Positions 1 to 7,300 of a stretch of DNA of 7,354 bases are shown in pieces. Both the position numbers and the translations under genes were made by a program. Below the pieces are notes generated by a model, which worked only from the letters and a program-made list of their open reading frames with translations, did no database searches and was not told the DNA's origin. Location: assembly GCA_030146445.1 (NCBI GenBank), contig JASLBT010000372.1, positions 1 through 7,354 on the forward strand. The letters run 5' to 3'. Numbering within the stretch: the stretch's first letter is position 1; each line of letters opens with the position of its first letter. The stretch is from Segetibacter sp. (lineage in GTDB: Bacteria; Bacteroidota; Bacteroidia; Chitinophagales; Chitinophagaceae).

Positions 1-69
1 CGAGGTGGTTGTACTGTCGGCCTCCGGCTGTTCACGCGCGTGATTTCGGAATTCCAGCTCAGCCTGTAA
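1..69 (+). CDS. 3' end of an upstream gene, product not identified (sheath by position)
   Basis: Reading from base 1, 22 codons are open and end at TAA (67-69). The last residues read VGLRLFTRVISEFQLSL, an alternating hydrophobic pattern that could be a terminal beta strand. The stop overlaps the ATG of the next gene as TAATG, which is the same junction used further down the operon and supports this frame as a real gene end. In Afp-type loci the gene before the Afp5-like tube protein is a sheath protein, so a sheath C-terminus is the positional guess. The fragment is too short to identify from its sequence. Confidence 0.45.
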   Translation, partial: RGGCTVGLRLFTRVISEFQLSL

Positions 70-557
70 TGACCCTTATCAATAAACCTAATCAATTCAT
101 GCGAACGTATTATCCTCCTGTTGGCTTTCATTTCAGGGTGAACTTTTTTGGCATCGGCAAAGATTCGGATATGCAGTTCCAGGAAGTTGCCGGGTTAACG
201 GCTGAACTGTCTACTGAAGAGTTGGCCGTAGGTGGGGAAAACAAATTTACCTACCGGTTGCCAACCCGTTCGAAGTACAGCAACCTCGTTCTTAAGCGCG
301 GAATGCTCACCGACTCGGGATTGATCGAGTGGATCAGAAATGCGATAGAAAATTTTGAATTTAAACCGGTTGACATGAGCGTTGATCTGCTTGATGAAAA
401 CCACGAGGTGCTCAGTACATGGAACTTCGTGCAGGCATATCCCGTCAAGTGGGTGATCTCAGATTTCAAGGCTCTCGAAAATTCTTTTGTAGTCGAAACT
501 ATAGAATTGTCGTACCAATATTTTAAAAGAAACAGCGATGCCGGTACAAATAAATGA
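69..557 (+). CDS. afp5: eCIS inner tube protein (gp19/T4-like, Afp5-type)
   Basis: A 162-residue phage tail tube family protein (T4 gp19-like), the size usual for eCIS tube subunits. Such proteins stack as hexamers to make the inner tube pushed through the target membrane. Family signatures seen are YYPPVGFHFRV (14-24), FQEVAGL (37-43), GGENKF then the RLPTRSKYSNLVLKRG stretch (about 55-78), AYPVKW (around 123-128) and ETIELSYQYF near the end. The Afp5-type assignment, meaning the tube layer next to the baseplate, comes from its place directly before the Afp6, Afp7 and Afp8-like genes. ATG 69 is chosen because it overlaps the preceding stop as TAATG; the in-frame TTG at 9 would lie inside the upstream gene. 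An ATG at 99 would begin closer to where relatives usually start (MRTYYPPV), so the first ten residues are uncertain. The next gene starts 20 nt before this one stops. Confidence 0.93.
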   Translation: MTLINKPNQFMRTYYPPVGFHFRVNFFGIGKDSDMQFQEVAGLTAELSTEELAVGGENKFTYRLPTRSKYSNLVLKRGMLTDSGLIEWIRNAIENFEFKPVDMSVDLLDENHEVLSTWNFVQAYPVKWVISDFKALENSFVVETIELSYQYFKRNSDAGTNK

Positions 558-705
558 ATTGATCATAAGGGCGAATGTTGTGGAAGAACAAAACGCGGGT
601 CCGGTGGAGAAAACCGGCACATCTGGTGATGTTAACAAGGAAGAAATCATCCGGGAGTGCGTAGCACATGTACTCGACGTCATCAATAAAAAAATGGAAA
701 GATAA
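538..705 (+). CDS. afp6: Small DUF5908 protein (Afp6-like eCIS component)
   Basis: A 55-residue ORF. The start MPVQINELIIRANV and the end with IIRECVAHVLDVINKK form the two-block pattern of DUF5908: a short N-terminal strand motif, a variable Gly/Pro/Thr-rich linker (about 15-33), and a C-terminal amphipathic helix (about 34-53). Proteins of this size sit between the tube and LysM genes in Afp-type loci. I know of no settled biochemical role; a helper or minor structural role is inference. ATG 538 lies inside the tail of the tube gene, overlapping by 20 nt in another frame. The stop TAA (703-705) overlaps the next ATG as TAATG, so translation is probably coupled at both ends. There is no signal peptide or membrane segment. 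Confidence 0.85.
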   Translation: MPVQINELIIRANVVEEQNAGPVEKTGTSGDVNKEEIIRECVAHVLDVINKKMER

Positions 706-1400
706 TGCCCGAAGATAACCTAAGAATTGTTGCTTATGACAAGCCGGAAGGTAGCAAAACGCAAAATGAAATCGACAGCTTCACGGTCACGTTTAATCCG
801 GCAACATTTAGCGTAAACAACAAAATAGATTTTAAGGAACCTGGTGCCAAGGGGCAGGCTGGAGGTGACCCGCAGTTTGACAAAATTCCGGCACTTGAAT
901 TTTCGATAGAGTTTGTTATCGATGGTACGGGTGTTACCATCAACAGGCTGCCTGAGTCGGCACAAAAAGACTTTGTGAGGGACCAGGTGAAAAAACTGAG
1001 GAAGGTGACAGGAAGCCAGATTAACGGCGATATCCATCGTCCAAACTATCTTGGCTTGCTATGGGGTACTTTTTATATCGAATGCGTACTAACGGCACTG
1101 AACATCACCTATAACCTTTTCAAGCAGGACGGAACGCCTTTGCGTGCAAAAGTAAACTGCAGTTTCAAAGAAAGAATAGGACCCGGAAAAGATGGGCGGG
1201 CGTCGAGGTTGGAGTCACCTGATCTTACTAAGCATAAAACGATCAGGGACGGGGATATTCTGCCATTGATTGCCAAACAGAATTACAACAGTTCGAAGTA
1301 CTATCTACAGCTCGCACGGGCAAACAAGCTAAAAAATTTCCGTAGCCTCGTTCCAGGTAAGAAATTAATAATACCCCCAATGTCCGATAACGATGAGTAA
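705..1400 (+). CDS. afp7: LysM-containing baseplate hub/tube-initiator protein (Afp7/gp53-like)
   Basis: A 231-residue protein of the contractile injection system tube-protein family with a C-terminal LysM. The N-terminal part (about 5-165) has the tube-like opening IDSFTVTFNPATFSVN, a middle stretch with LEFSIEFVIDGTG (64-76), and LGLLWGTFYIECVLTALNI (116-134), which in relatives forms the strand-rich tube-like fold. Residues about 176-225 match a LysM: the start HKTIRDGDILPLIA, a helix with YYLQLARANKL, and the end LVPGKKLIIPP. In the Afp/PVC class this protein joins the spike to the first tube layer, and the LysM probably holds baseplate parts together as in T4 gp53 rather than acting on peptidoglycan; that is family knowledge, not shown here. 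The start overlaps the previous stop by one base (TAATG). The end overlaps the spike gene by 8 nt (ATGAGTAA). Confidence 0.9.
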   Translation: MPEDNLRIVAYDKPEGSKTQNEIDSFTVTFNPATFSVNNKIDFKEPGAKGQAGGDPQFDKIPALEFSIEFVIDGTGVTINRLPESAQKDFVRDQVKKLRKVTGSQINGDIHRPNYLGLLWGTFYIECVLTALNITYNLFKQDGTPLRAKVNCSFKERIGPGKDGRASRLESPDLTKHKTIRDGDILPLIAKQNYNSSKYYLQLARANKLKNFRSLVPGKKLIIPPMSDNDE

Positions 1401-3156
1401 CGACAGTACAGCATTAGCATCCAGAACGAAACCTACTGATGTTGTTACCATTAAGATCCTTTTGAATGGAACGGCCATTAGTGGAGAATATAAGGTTACC
1501 GGCCTCGATGTTACGTATGGCTTTAATAAGATATCCGGCGCCCGAATTTCTATTGCAGACGGGGACCCGGCAAAACAGGATTTTGCCATCAGCAGTAATG
1601 AAGATGCACTAAAGCCGGGGACTGATATCGAGATTTCGCTGGGTTATCATGCAAACACTACGACCGTCTTCAAAGGTATGATTATCAGGCATGCGATTAA
1701 GTCAGGAAAAAACAAGCCTTCTCTATTGATCATTGAGGCAAAGGATAAAGCAGTAAAACTTGCCCTCGCAAGAAATAACCGTTGTTTCGCGGGCATGACC
1801 GACACCGATATTGTAAAGGCGGTAGTTGGCAAGTCTGCGTATAAAGGTCGCCTTGAAATGGAAGCGACCCCGTTAAGTCATAAGGAAATGGTACAATACA
1901 ATGCCCTTGATTGGGATTTCATTGTTTGCCGGGCAGAAATGAACGGAATGCTGGTGCTGGCTGCGGAGAACAAGCTGGTGATAAAGCCACCTGATACAAA
2001 CCAGGCACCCATAAAAGAACTTACCTATGGTATTGACATCATCGAATTCGAAAGTGAGATTGACGCCATTTCACAGGTTGGCCATGTAAAAAGCCAGTCG
2101 TGGAATTATAAGGATCAGAAAATTGAGGAGTCAGCTGAGGCGACAATAAGTTTTAAGGAAAACGGCAACCTCCAGGGACAATCCTTTGCAGACACGCTGG
2201 GTATAAACCAGTACCACCTGGTGCACCCGGGCAACTTAAATAACGCGGAGTTAAAATCCTGGAGTGAATCGACGCTCCTTAAAAGCAGGCTTGCAAAAAG
2301 TATCGGTCATATCAAAGTTCAGGGTACAACCGAGATGTCGCCCGGTAAAGTGATCCGGTTAAACGGCTTCAGCAAGCGTTTCAACGGGAACGTTCTGGTT
2401 ACTGCGATAACACACAGCTACTATAATTCTGTTTGGGAAACTAATGTTCAGTTTGGACTGCCTTCGAAGTTCTTTTTCAAACATGAAGAAATTATCGAAA
2501 AACCCGCTTCCGGGCTTGTCCCGGGCGTAAACGGCCTACAGATCGGTGTTGTAATGCAGTTGGAGTCTGACCCGGAACAGCAGGACAGGGTGAAAGTTCG
2601 CTTACCGATGGTAGATGCAAACGAGGGCTTGTGGGCGAGGGTTGCGAGTCTTGATGCAGGTAAAGACAGGGGCTCGTTTTTCAGGCCGGAAATAAACGAC
2701 GAGGTGATTATCGGCTTTTTGAATGATGATCCGCGGTTTCCGATAATTCTGGGTATGGTGAATAGTAGCTCCAATCCTGCCCCGTTGAAGGGCAGTGATG
2801 CTAACCATGAAAAAGGATTTGTAACCCGCAGCAAGATGAAGTTCGTTTTCAATGATGAAAAGAAAAGCCTGACGATTGATACGCCGAAAGGGAAAAAGGT
2901 TGAGATCAACGATGATGGTGATGTACTGGTTTTTTCGGATGAACACAATAACAAAATCACGCTCGATGCAAAAGGTATCACGCTTGAAAGTGGAAAGGAT
3001 GTTACCATTAAAGCTGCTGCCGGAAACATCAGCATGAGTGGTATTAACGTGGAAACAAAGGCAAGTGCAAAGTACAGTGCAGAGGGAAGTGCAACCGCAT
3101 CGCTTCAGAGTTCAGGACCAACGGTCGTCAAGGGTGCAATTGTGAATATCAATTAA
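1393..3156 (+). CDS. afp8: VgrG-like central spike protein (gp27-gp5 fusion, Afp8-type)
   Basis: A 587-residue spike protein, typical length for a VgrG/Afp8 without cargo. Residues about 15-365 are the gp27-like hub region; HKEMVQYNALDWDFIVCRAE (163-182) is the conserved late-control-D type motif with a 'W-D-F' core. Residues about 378-465 form the gp5 OB domain: the start GLQIGVVMQLESDPEQQDRV, then LWARVASLDAG, EINDEVIIGFLNDDPRFPIILG, and a short N/S/P linker. From about 480 to the end the sequence is short strands with repeated KKVEI, NKITLDAKGITLES, KDVTIKAAAGNISMS and TVVKGAIVNIN, as expected for the trimeric beta-prism needle. The end is a hydrophobic strand with no added domain, so it is ready to take a separate PAAR tip. 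No lysozyme domain is inserted between the OB domain and the needle, unlike T4 gp5. ATG 1393 is inside the end of the LysM gene, indicating coupled translation. Confidence 0.95.
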   Translation: MSNDSTALASRTKPTDVVTIKILLNGTAISGEYKVTGLDVTYGFNKISGARISIADGDPAKQDFAISSNEDALKPGTDIEISLGYHANTTTVFKGMIIRHAIKSGKNKPSLLIIEAKDKAVKLALARNNRCFAGMTDTDIVKAVVGKSAYKGRLEMEATPLSHKEMVQYNALDWDFIVCRAEMNGMLVLAAENKLVIKPPDTNQAPIKELTYGIDIIEFESEIDAISQVGHVKSQSWNYKDQKIEESAEATISFKENGNLQGQSFADTLGINQYHLVHPGNLNNAELKSWSESTLLKSRLAKSIGHIKVQGTTEMSPGKVIRLNGFSKRFNGNVLVTAITHSYYNSVWETNVQFGLPSKFFFKHEEIIEKPASGLVPGVNGLQIGVVMQLESDPEQQDRVKVRLPMVDANEGLWARVASLDAGKDRGSFFRPEINDEVIIGFLNDDPRFPIILGMVNSSSNPAPLKGSDANHEKGFVTRSKMKFVFNDEKKSLTIDTPKGKKVEINDDGDVLVFSDEHNNKITLDAKGITLESGKDVTIKAAAGNISMSGINVETKASAKYSAEGSATASLQSSGPTVVKGAIVNIN

Positions 3157-3192
3157 ACAAACAGGCATGCCGGTAAAAACCGTTCTGTTTCA

Positions 3193-3422
3193 CTAGAAAT
3201 GAAACGACAAAGCACCATCCTGTTTTCCGCCGGGACCTTTCAGCAGCGGCACAAATTGACCAGAAATACTTCCTTTCGTTAATTCGATATTGTTTCCATA
3301 GAAACTTTTGTTGACGAGCTGAAGAATTTTAATTCACCATCGTTGCAGCCTGCCCCGGACTCGGTGGCTGGTCCTCTTGTGCCGGAACAGTCCTTTTGCC
3401 GATTATTATCGAAGTAGCTTAA
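3193..3422 (-). pseudogene. Possible decayed minus-strand gene fragment (two frames)
   Basis: On the minus strand, one frame is open for 47 codons over 3422-3279, beginning LSYFDNNRQKDCSGTRG and ending ELKFFSSSTKVSMETISN before TAA. A second frame is open for 46 codons over 3333-3193, containing NNIELTKGSISGQFVPLLK and ending GGKQDGALSFHF before TAG. The amino-acid mix of both looks natural, and the frames overlap around 3279-3333, so a single frameshift could join them into one C-terminal piece of about 70-80 residues. Neither stretch has a start codon that gives a whole gene, and further upstream the first frame meets stops at 3423-3425 and again near 3438. I do not recognise the family. 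Open stretches of this size also occur by chance, so the call is tentative. Confidence 0.25.
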
Positions 3423-3462
3423 CTAAACGACATCCATCGTTAACTACGAGAAATACTTAAAA

Positions 3463-3527
3463 AGCCGAGGGATGGAACTGCAGTACAAGGGAGTGACACA
3501 ACGATGCTGAATAGCCTTCCGTCGGCT
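3463..3527 (+). repeat. Imperfect inverted repeat in the spike-PAAR gap
   Basis: AGCCGAGGGA (3463-3472) pairs with TCCGTCGGCT (3518-3527) at nine of ten positions, separated by 45 nt. The left arm is preceded by an A run and the right arm is followed by GGCCCCCC and then seven A. It could be a weak RNA stem upstream of the PAAR gene or the trace of an inserted element. There is no U run after the right arm on the + strand, so it is not a standard terminator in that direction. Read on the minus strand, the arm is followed by TTTTTAAG, which could act as a weak minus-strand terminator. Confidence 0.3.
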
Positions 3528-3577
3528 GGCCCCCCAAAAAAACAACATACTAACAGGTAGGATACTAATTATAAGCA

Positions 3578-3868
3578 ATGCCCTTTGCCGCAAGGATTAC
3601 CGACATGCATGTGTGCCCTATGGTGACTGGCTTAGTGCCCCACGTAGGCGGGCCGATATTGCCACCCGGCAATGTAACCGTGCTGATTGGCGGCCTACCT
3701 GCCGCCACAGTCGGTGACATGTGTTTATGCACCGGTCCGCCGGATAGCATTGTGAAAGGCTCGGCAACTGTACTCATAAATAAAAAGCCCGCTGCAAGAA
3801 TGGGGGATATGACTGCTCACGGCGGTACAATCGTGCTTGGATTTTTTACGGTAAATATCGGAGGTTGA
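3578..3868 (+). CDS. afp10: PAAR-domain spike tip protein (Afp10-like)
   Basis: A 96-residue stand-alone PAAR protein that is only the domain, with no effector extension. It should cap the blunt end of the beta-prism spike as a sharp cone and hold a metal ion. Visible features are the N-terminal MPFAARITDMHVCP, a GG-P-I-PPG turn (about 24-31), VLIGGLPAATVGDMCLCTGPP (about 35-55), VLINKKPAARMGDMTAHGG (about 65-83) and a final strand with TVNIGG. The two copies of the 'V-L-I-x-x-x-P-A-A-x-x-G-D-M' pattern are the strands that name the family. Possible zinc ligands are His11, Cys13, His22, Cys49, Cys51 and His81; which four are used cannot be told here. ATG 3578 starts exactly at the family N-terminus after an AT-rich leader. 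The gp25-like gene follows after one base. Confidence 0.95.
   Translation: MPFAARITDMHVCPMVTGLVPHVGGPILPPGNVTVLIGGLPAATVGDMCLCTGPPDSIVKGSATVLINKKPAARMGDMTAHGGTIVLGFFTVNIGG
3860..3864 (+). promoter_or_regulatory. Shine-Dalgarno for the gp25-like gene
   Basis: GGAGG lies five bases before ATG 3870, inside the last codons of the PAAR gene. It stands out because the other starts in this operon show no clear Shine-Dalgarno and seem to rely on overlap or AT-rich leaders. It fixes the start of the gp25-like gene at 3870. Confidence 0.6.
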
Positions 3869-3869
3869 T

Positions 3870-4289
3870 ATGGATGAATTTGCTGATGATTTTGTTGGTC
3901 GCGGCTGGAAGTTCCCGGTTGAGTTTAAGAAAAGCCTCAACACCGTGGAAATGTTGACGGGCGAAGCTGATATTAAGAACAGCCTCGATGTTCTCTTTGC
4001 AACGAATGTGGGAGAGCGGATCATGCATTCGAGCTACGGCACTGCTTTGAACACCTTCTTATTTACGCCTGTAAACAGGAGTACACTTACCTATATGGAA
4101 GCGATTGTGGCAGACGAGATATTATTTAATGAACCCCGTATTGTCCTGGAGAGCATCCGGATCCAGTTTTCTGAACAGGATCCTGGTCAACTGAATATCG
4201 TTATAAACTATAAGGTCACCGCAACGAACAACAGGTACAACTATGTGTATCCATTTTACCTGCGCGAAGCCACCAACCTGGAGCGATAA
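3870..4289 (+). CDS. afp9: gp25-like baseplate sheath initiator (Afp9/GPW family)
   Basis: A 139-residue protein of the GPW/gp25 family, normal length. In the assembled particle it sits at the top of the baseplate wedge and offers strands to which the first sheath ring attaches. Family marks seen: the opening with GRGWKFPVEF (10-19), TGEADIKNSLDVLFATNVGERIM (30-52, the core helix and following turn), a YG pair at 56-57, and the conserved EPR motif at Glu88-Pro89-Arg90 followed by strands IVLESIRIQF and LNIVINYKV. The C-terminal YVYPFYLRE is also usual. The gene begins one base after the PAAR stop, so the two are almost certainly co-translated. No catalytic role is expected: older annotations call this family 'lysozyme', but the T4 protein is structural. 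Confidence 0.95.
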   Translation: MDEFADDFVGRGWKFPVEFKKSLNTVEMLTGEADIKNSLDVLFATNVGERIMHSSYGTALNTFLFTPVNRSTLTYMEAIVADEILFNEPRIVLESIRIQFSEQDPGQLNIVINYKVTATNNRYNYVYPFYLREATNLER

Positions 4290-4293
4290 AGAT

Positions 4294-4311
4294 GATCAAT
4301 GATTATTGATC
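4294..4311 (+). promoter_or_regulatory. Perfect 7-bp hairpin between the gp25-like and baseplate J genes
   Basis: GATCAAT (4294-4300), loop GATT, ATTGATC (4305-4311) form a perfect stem just after the gp25-like stop. No U run follows, so it is not a terminator. It covers the ATG at 4299, which is in frame with the baseplate gene, so in RNA it would hide that start and favour ATG 4332, or it may tune how much of the large protein is made. The stem is AT-rich and modest, and the function is inference. Confidence 0.35.
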
Positions 4312-4331
4312 GCGATTATAAATCAAGAGCA

Positions 4332-7300
4332 ATGGAAACTAACCTGACAGACCTGGGAACGATATTCAAACAGGAAGGAACATCGAGGTTCGAAAGGTAT
4401 ACACCGGAGTTAAACCCCCAAAATGTTTCTGTTGACAACCGTAAACTTGAGGACTTTATCGTTTATGCACAACGTTACGCAAAAAATCTGCGGTTTGTTA
4501 ATACCGAAGAAAACGATCCCCCGCAGGATGAAACCTGGGAGTCATTTTTTAAAGATGACATCGTTCTGCTGATTGCTAACATAGCTACCAGGAGGGTGGC
4601 GGATCAAAAAGTAACCTATGATCACCTGTCGGCTAAATTCCTCGAAAGCACTTCGGTTGATCACTTCCGCGATCTCGCAGAATTCGTACTATCAGGCTTT
4701 CAACGTTTGAATAGCTGGTACTATGGCTCACCGCCTGAGAGTAGTCTGAACCAGGACATCCGGCTTTATATAAATTCTTATCTAAAGAAGGAATTGCAGG
4801 CATTGAAGGAGATCATCTTATACACGCACCAACTTCAAAACAGCGCGTATACCTCGGATGATTTTTATCTCGACCTGTTCGACAACAGTCATCTGCCTGA
4901 AATATCCGCGAGGCTGACGAAATACAAAAACAAAGATGGTAGCCGGGACGAGCAATTGCGTTCGGAGGTTTTGCTTTCCATTGAAAGGGTTATAACAAGA
5001 GATAACGTATGGGCTTTAACCGACAAACATCATCCTTCTGTTCGTGAACACATTTTTGCAGGCGCCGACCCCGCCGGTAAGCTGCTAAATGCATCCATAA
5101 GACTGAACGCGATCTTTGAAACGGTTTTCTATGCGACAGAAACAATAACGAGTTCCTGTCAGCAGTACTTTGAGGATACCATCAACAACAAAAATGATCA
5201 TGCGCCGCACGTCGCTTTCCTTGTAACCTTTATCAAGCTGTTTGGATATGTACAGGGATCATTGAATGAGCTTCCTGCTAAACACCTCGACTTCTATTAT
5301 GAGCAGGTTTTAAGGGTTAAAAAAAAGGAGGCTGTTCCTGACCAGGTCTTTGTTGTTTTCGAGCTGGCTAAAGGTTTTGCGAGCGGGGAGATCAAAAAGG
5401 GCTCGGCTTTAGCAGGAGGAAAAGACAACAAAGGAGTGGATCTGGCGTATGCCCTTGACAAGGATATCGTGATAAATAAGGCGAAGATCCATACCGTTAG
5501 CACCATATATATCGAAAAGGATACCGCGGAAACTCCATTGACTTATAACTACTATCACCAGATTTTATTTTCAGAAGGTGCACCCACCGATCCTGATGGT
5601 GCCACGCCATCATCCCATAAGTTGTTTGGCGCACCCAGAGCGGACAATGTCGGCGAGATCGGATTTGCCATCGCTTCCACCCAATTTTACCTTGCAAAGG
5701 GCGAAAGAGGGGTGACAGTATCGTTTGAGCTGGAGGACGACGTAACAGAGACGCAGTTTGACCCTGGCATCCTAAAGCTGATCCTAACAGGTGAAAAGGG
5801 TTGGTTAAGCAGTGATGAAGAGAAAAACAGCATCGCTATCATCTCGCTGAATAAGACGGGTGAAAAAACAATCGAGCTGCAGTTTGTAATATCTATTCTG
5901 CAGAGTCAGAATATTGTAGCGTTCAATCCTGAAATCCATACCGGTGCATTCAATACCAGCTTCCCTGTATTACAATGTATCCTGAAATACCCGGTTCAGG
6001 GTAGCCGCGGATTGGAAAAAGATGATTGGAAGAAGAAGATCGTCCAGCTTAATGTACTCCAGCGATTGCGGATAACTAAAACATCTGTTTCTGTGCAGGT
6101 TGGGAACATAGCCTCGGGGGTTAGTTTCAACGGTGTTACTGATCTGCTCCTTGAAAACCAGGAATCTGTTCTTGATCCCAAAAAGCCGTTTTATCCCTTT
6201 ACGCCTTTACCCAAGGTTGGATCCACGTTTTATATCGGCTGTAAAGACATGTTTTATAAGCCAATTGACAAGCTTTCCGTTAACATTGAATGGATGTTAC
6301 CGGACAATTTCGGTTCGCATTACCAAAGCTACCTGCCCCCTTACGACACCAACAAATACGTGGCTTCATTAAGCCAACTGAAGAATAGGTATTGGCAGAA
6401 AATCAAGGATGTATCGATCATTGACGTTGATACAAAAGATCCGGCTTTCAAATTAATTAAGGTAGAAATTGGAAAGGAGCAAACGAATGCCGCGGTTGAT
6501 TACCCCGCTGAAGTGCCGGCTTACGACAATACCAAAAAAGACGGTACCCTGCAATTGAAGTTGAACTACCCGGACTTCGGACACGCAATATACCCTCAAC
6601 TAATCACATCCGCTGTGATGGAAAAGGCGTCGTCTAAATCGTCTTCTGTTGACTTTTATAAGATAGTAAAAAAAGAACTCAGGGACTCGACCATATCTAT
6701 AAAGCTTCCCGACGACGTAAGGGAACGGAATGGTTCGCTTAAGGTGGTTGTCTATGATATCCTCGAGCGGGTGAACAACGATGCCCAGGCAAGAACAATG
6801 CTTATAAACGGCCTCGGCAAGCTCATTCGAAAGGTGAATGGCAGTAACGTGACCTTCAGAAAAGGCAACGCCGTGCCCCAGGAGGAAACAGGAATCGAAA
6901 CCACCAATTCTACCCTGGTGAACGACGACAACATCATTGAACGTTTTCTTGGTTTGCTAAAGCGAATAAAGGTCATTTCAAAAGATGTGCACCACGATAA
7001 AGACAGGGAGACCGCATCGGATATTGTTGACGATGTAAAAGACAGGATCAATTCACATGCAGATTTCATCATGCCTTCGGACCGTGAAATGATCTCCGTA
7101 ATCAGCAACGAAACCAATTCTGCTATAAACAAAACAGTGATAAATGTAGTTGATGAGCTACTGGAGAATCGAAAAAATACGAATACTCCACCTGGTCCGG
7201 ATGTAGTTTCAAGAATTTTGAAAAAAGAGATTGACGAGGCTAATGAGGTGATTAACGATATGATTGCTAAAAAGATCGCCATCATTTTATCTGCAAATGA

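Larger units (their letters stand above)
3157..3577 (+). other. 421-nt gap in the operon between spike and PAAR genes
   Basis: This is the only sizeable break in an operon whose other junctions overlap or lie within a few tens of bases. No + strand ORF of convincing length is present. The longest + frame is 73 codons from ATG 3199 to the TAG at 3415-3417, broken by an in-frame TAA at 3280-3282. The minus strand holds two overlapping open stretches that look more protein-like, and the right part holds an imperfect inverted repeat; both are listed separately. No clear Bacteroidota promoter (TTG or TTTG paired with TAnnTTTG) and no strong terminator was found. The 20 bases before the PAAR start are AT-rich, as often seen at starts in this phylum. 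Confidence 0.7.

Noticed and set aside
9..68. TTG 9 as the start of the tube protein
   Set aside because: The added 20 residues do not match the family and overlap the frame of the upstream gene; TAATG at 67-71 marks the true junction better.
2448..3035. 195-codon minus-strand ORF under the spike gene
   Set aside because: It lies entirely opposite the OB and needle region of a well-supported spike gene, has a Ser/Phe/Pro-heavy composition typical of an antisense shadow, and resembles no family.
3171..3182. CGGT-AAAA-ACCG hairpin after the spike stop as a terminator
   Set aside because: The stem is only 4 bp and is followed by TTCTGTTT rather than a clean U run; too weak to call.
3199..3282. 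27-codon + strand ORF starting MKRQSTILF
   Set aside because: Short, no recognisable motif, no ribosome site, and overlapped by a more protein-like minus-strand frame; compatible with chance.
3550..3577. Promoter upstream of the PAAR gene (GATACT and TATAAG-like boxes)
   Set aside because: No partner -33 TTG or TTTG box at suitable spacing and no TAnnTTTG element; AT-rich leaders before start codons are common in this phylum and explain the boxes.
3870..4289. Lysozyme activity for the gp25-like protein
   Set aside because: The family was historically labelled lysozyme, but the conserved features seen (EPR motif, core strands) are those of the structural sheath initiator.
6133..6372. 79-codon + strand ORF inside the baseplate J gene
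   Set aside because: It is an alternate frame within a continuous well-supported reading frame, with no start context of its own.
6752..7285. 177-codon minus-strand ORF under the baseplate J gene
   Set aside because: Its Ser-, Phe- and Ile-rich sequence is what results from reading opposite the Lys/Asp/Asn-rich helical segment of the real + strand gene.
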